A stretch of 64,000 bases of DNA, taken from positions 62,001-126,000 of the forward strand of contig JAFRZW010000016.1 of the NCBI GenBank assembly GCA_017442365.1, written 5' to 3'. The notes under the pieces were generated by a model. That model saw only the letters and a list, made by a program, of their open reading frames with translations. It ran no database searches and had not been told where the DNA came from. The position numbers and the translations under genes were made by a program. Of this stretch, positions 62,101 to 64,000 are shown piece after piece (within the stretch, counting starts at the first letter, position 1; each line of letters begins with the position of its first letter). The DNA is from Rikenellaceae bacterium. Its GTDB lineage: Bacteria; Bacteroidota; Bacteroidia; Bacteroidales; Rikenellaceae.

Positions 62101-63660
62101 GAGAATCGCAAAGCAACCTATGTAGCTATGGCTGGTACGATGTCAATCAGTGGTAACTACTATAATATCGTTGTTGATGGTACTACAAATCAGGGTAGCT
62201 TCTACTATGCAAGCGATGACACCAAGGCTCTTGTAGCAAGTGGCGATAAGGTAGTAGTTTATGGTTATGCAGTAGCTGCTAACAATGGCAAATATTATAA
62301 CATCGTTGTAACCGACGTTGTTAAGATCACCGATATCGCCAATGTTGAGTTGGACGGCGAATATACGATGATGGGTCAGGTTACGGCACTCACCTCGAAT
62401 GGTTTTGTGCTGACCGACGCAACGGGCTCGATTTTCAGCTACGGCAAGAAGAGCTATGAGATCGGTCAGGAGTTGGTAGCTACGGGCGCAATCGGCGCAT
62501 ACAATAAGGGCTTCCAGCTGACCACGAACAAGACCACCTTCCTCGAAGGTGCAGTTAAGGCTTACACCTATCCCGAGGCTGCAACGGCTGACGCAGCAGC
62601 TATCGACGCATTTATCGCCAACACCGACAACCGTCTGGCTACCTACGTAACCTTGACGGGTGACCTGTCAATCAGCGGTAACTACTACAATGTTGCGATT
62701 GAGGGTACTACCAATATGGGTAGTATCTACTATCCCAACGACGCAATTAAGGCGGCACTTTCGACCGGTACTAATATTACGGTTAAGGGTTACGCAATGG
62801 CAGTCAGCGGTGGCAAGTACTATAATGTAATTGCTACTGAGGCTGTTACCAATTACGTTATTCCGAAGATCACTCCCGCAGCGACTTCGATGTCGTTTGT
62901 AGCTGAGGGCGAGGCTAAGACAAACGAGCTGACCGTAGCAGGTCAGGGTGAGTTGTTGCTCTTTGCGAAGAGTAGCGACGAGCACTTCACCGCAGCAATC
63001 GAGGGTACTACGCTGACCGTAACCGCAGCAGCCAACACCACTACCGAGGCTAAGTCGGCAACCGTAACGGTCTATATGGCTGAGTCGGCAGACGCTGAGG
63101 CAGTTGCATCGGTTGAGATTGCTTGCTCGCAGGCAGCTCCTTCGAGTGGCGAGGGTGGTGAAACCACCGAGCAGGTAGTTTATACTACGGGCTTTGAGTC
63201 GGGCGAGGGCTTTACTGCAAGCACCACATATAATAACGTTGACCCCGCAGCATTTGGTCCTGCTGGCTCGCAGTGGAAGACTGTTTATGGTACCGCTTCG
63301 ACAACAAGTGCAATTACTGGTAGCCAATCGATGCAGATGCGTTGGTACACATCGGCAGCAAGTACATTGGGTTATACTTATACTGATTTCGATATTGCAA
63401 ACGTAACTAAGGTAGAGTTTACTGCAAAGAACTCAAATAATATGAAAGTTGCAGTTTCGTATTCGACGGACGCTGGCGCAACTTGGCAGAATGCTCAAAC
63501 CTTTGATTTAACTTCGTCGAAAGCAACGTACACTTATACCGTAAGTGCTACGGGCGTAAGCAATGTACGATTGAGATTTGATGTAGTTCTTCCTGCAACA
63601 GCTCCGACCTCGACGTCGCGTGTATATATCGACGATGTTAAGGTATCGGGTATGAAATAA
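59137..63660 (+). CDS. Large modular BACON/OB-repeat surface lipoprotein
   Basis: Seen: 1507 residues from ATG 59137 (MKHLKHLLFTLPMLLIAMSFAGCNTEE; lipobox SFAGC). In order: a BACON-type domain (about 45-128, WTAVSSNADWCVVNP); three jelly-roll-like adhesion modules (about 130-320, 345-535, 620-790) with LYFAANG or FRIDDLTLS endings; two FnIII-like domains (about 540-620, 795-880); two tandem OB-like modules of about 176 residues (887-1062, 1063-1238, each with TMxGQVTA, DATGSIF and ISGNYYN); a second BACON-like domain (about 1240-1340); and a terminal jelly roll ending RVYIDDVKVSGMK. Inferred: surface-exposed glycan- or protein-binding protein. Some modules differ in codon use. Confidence 0.82.
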   Translation: MKHLKHLLFTLPMLLIAMSFAGCNTEEVDPVIPELEIAEELTGEALESLTLQFDAAESSKTFAVRCNRAWTAVSSNADWCVVNPDEGNGDNTLTVTVSRNTGTSRKAEIIVSTILFKRSIYIEQKGEQADAKVIFFDNLDGEAASQDSNNKWPYANEFQKYNKKGTGAAEVTYDSYSVTVRSNSPSNDTKYNNSDYSINEASGVNNLYFAANGNFTVNKIALEGEQKLHMEWGVERNEYGNYDAPFNPDEFIVSLSADGQKWSKLTYTRSDYSAWDKASADFQLKEAVEYLYIKMEASVATRVDDIKLTTGAGGQEIDLAAGEAGDDPEQPSVDGTKLYYESFDGVALTANTNLDAFEAAGGFVRQGLGGAAANYAGTTFDFRKSHASDSYTGASGGNNAFGNKADVVFVVNNINVGTAQNIDLSMGLRVYSAYNASEFEAYYTTDGGTTYKPLTLTRSADKAWQLTTASFTVAESESIVGLKFVSKVAEQQFRIDDLTLSTKDEGVKIEAIPVVKTAEAADITMSGATLGGSYEFDGTISEVGVAYKAEGAADYTVEKAIAIQSPFSITLNTLTDGTNYEYYAYVVVDGKEYKGDVKTFATEKDQSTAVTYFADDFAAIEDKVVYNSGKWTFTSTDTKWPANYKMGWYGKTFNNGADKYITIAPYDTELTEVVAYAVMTKFNVAEAQGKKLTFDLAWYFQTKDNSKFEVVASKNYTGDVAAATWEVVESYTYTDESINPKNTWTSYSLDLSTKYAEEKALAVAFRYTGKSNTYRLDNVEFGAVEAPVDVLTVVTGEATNVTTTTATVAGSYSGVTEAPAEVGVEYRMSGVADYTKVAAAAVAESFSVELSNLVEESTYEYRAYAVAGEETTYGEVKTFTTTAPATITPIADVEFGNTYTMEGQVTAVSTNGFVFTDATGSIFFYGAKNYAVGQNLTITGEISSYDKYCMLQIKGSTATIVEGEAGTYTYPTPSFADATAVDAYVADTENRKATYVAMAGTMSISGNYYNIVVDGTTNQGSFYYASDDTKALVASGDKVVVYGYAVAANNGKYYNIVVTDVVKITDIANVELDGEYTMMGQVTALTSNGFVLTDATGSIFSYGKKSYEIGQELVATGAIGAYNKGFQLTTNKTTFLEGAVKAYTYPEAATADAAAIDAFIANTDNRLATYVTLTGDLSISGNYYNVAIEGTTNMGSIYYPNDAIKAALSTGTNITVKGYAMAVSGGKYYNVIATEAVTNYVIPKITPAATSMSFVAEGEAKTNELTVAGQGELLLFAKSSDEHFTAAIEGTTLTVTAAANTTTEAKSATVTVYMAESADAEAVASVEIACSQAAPSSGEGGETTEQVVYTTGFESGEGFTASTTYNNVDPAAFGPAGSQWKTVYGTASTTSAITGSQSMQMRWYTSAASTLGYTYTDFDIANVTKVEFTAKNSNNMKVAVSYSTDAGATWQNAQTFDLTSSKATYTYTVSATGVSNVRLRFDVVLPATAPTSTSRVYIDDVKVSGMK

Positions 63661-63732
63661 TTTCAACACGACCCGTAGCGAGTGGAGGGCGTTGGCTCTC
63701 TGCCCGCCAAAGGTCGGTTAATGAATATTTAG

Positions 63733-64000
63733 ATGAGGAATTTCAAGAAAATACTCGGTGTGGTGATCGCGGTTGCGGCGGCGGTGATCGGTACTTGCTG
63801 TGGCGAGAAGAATCCCGTTGCTCCCGATGCAAACTGCAAAGCCAAATTCTCGGTCGGTGAGAATGTCGAGTGGAATACCGCAAGTCAGTTCGTTGTGATC
63901 ACAGCCCCCGCAACCCAAAAGTGGACGGCGCGTGTGGCGGACGATTGGGCGTGGTTCGACTACGAGGATTATCACTACTACACGCAGGGTCAAGGTAACG
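63733..64000 (+). CDS. Lipoprotein with a BACON-like start, cut by the window end
   Basis: Seen: an open frame from ATG 63733 to the right edge, 89 codons. MRNFKKILGVVIAVAAAVIGTCCGEK gives a lipoprotein signal, followed by Cys-rich start residues and a beta pattern FVVITAPATQKWTARVADDWAWFDYED like the first BACON-type domain of many Bacteroidota surface proteins. It lies 72 bp after the big lipoprotein gene on the same strand, so both probably form one export operon. Everything beyond is unknown. Confidence 0.75.
   Translation, partial: MRNFKKILGVVIAVAAAVIGTCCGEKNPVAPDANCKAKFSVGENVEWNTASQFVVITAPATQKWTARVADDWAWFDYEDYHYYTQGQGN

Noticed and set aside
1-64000. tRNA or rRNA genes
   Set aside because: No intergenic stretch shows a cloverleaf with a GTTCRA-type T loop or any rRNA-like conserved segment; the gaps are mostly short and hold terminators, promoters or repeats.

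Overview
The window reads as chromosomal DNA of a Bacteroidota (Bacteroidales) bacterium. The evidence is the repeated TAnnTTTG -7 promoter element with a TTG/TTTG box about 19-21 nt upstream, a type III glutamine synthetase, a lipoprotein-type TamA (TamL), NigD-like and BACON-domain lipoproteins, the families DUF4199/DUF4293/DUF4922, a LytS/LytTR two-component pair, and little Shine-Dalgarno signal. Strong use of TCG serine codons and avoidance of TTA/CTA/TCA would fit an Alistipes-like (Rikenellaceae) genome; that genus-level guess is inference. Almost everything is coding. I see no rRNA, tRNA, IS element, prophage or CRISPR array.

Layout. 1-6.1 kb: ychF end, SIMPL protein, gltX, a CAT-like acyltransferase, glnN. 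6.2-11 kb: an orphan lipoprotein, then a periplasmic murein-peptide set (NlpC/P60 peptidase, Ala-Glu epimerase, transglutaminase-like lipoprotein). 11-14.4 kb (minus strand): Spy-like protein, LytTR regulator, histidine kinase, an unlisted 34-residue membrane microprotein, gamma carbonic anhydrase. 14.4-21 kb: acetyltransferase, hydrolase, nitroreductase, TamL, metK. 21-21.4 kb: a highly structured non-coding block with nested hairpins and 91-bp tandem repeats. 21.4-24.2 kb: NigD-like lipoprotein and an ECF sigma / anti-sigma-barrel pair. 24.3-27.3 kb: rpiB, HerA-like ATPase, NucS-domain nuclease. 27.7-37.6 kb: peptidoglycan salvage island (murQ, murK, divergent amidase, then glycosyltransferase-DUF4922-SpoIID-AmpG-like transporter). 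37.7-59 kb: housekeeping genes (M23 peptidase, ispD, lpxK, purine phosphorylase, ssb, nagA, grpE-dnaJ, mutL, rhomboid, tsaC-like, purE, hpt, queE, ftsB-like). 59-64 kb: a 1507-residue BACON/OB-repeat surface lipoprotein and the start of another lipoprotein.

How the genes work together. The strongest theme is cell-wall turnover. Amidase and NlpC/P60 products would be split into sugars and peptides; MurNAc enters through the AmpG/MurT-like carrier, is phosphorylated by MurK, converted by MurQ to GlcNAc-6-P, and deacetylated by NagA. Peptides are epimerised by an apparently exported Ala-Glu epimerase. The DUF4922 and signal-less SpoIID proteins translationally coupled to this locus have no assigned step and are the best candidates for an undescribed branch. 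The most unusual single protein is the LytS-type kinase, whose extracytoplasmic loop closely resembles the RNA-binding OB domain of transcription terminator Rho.
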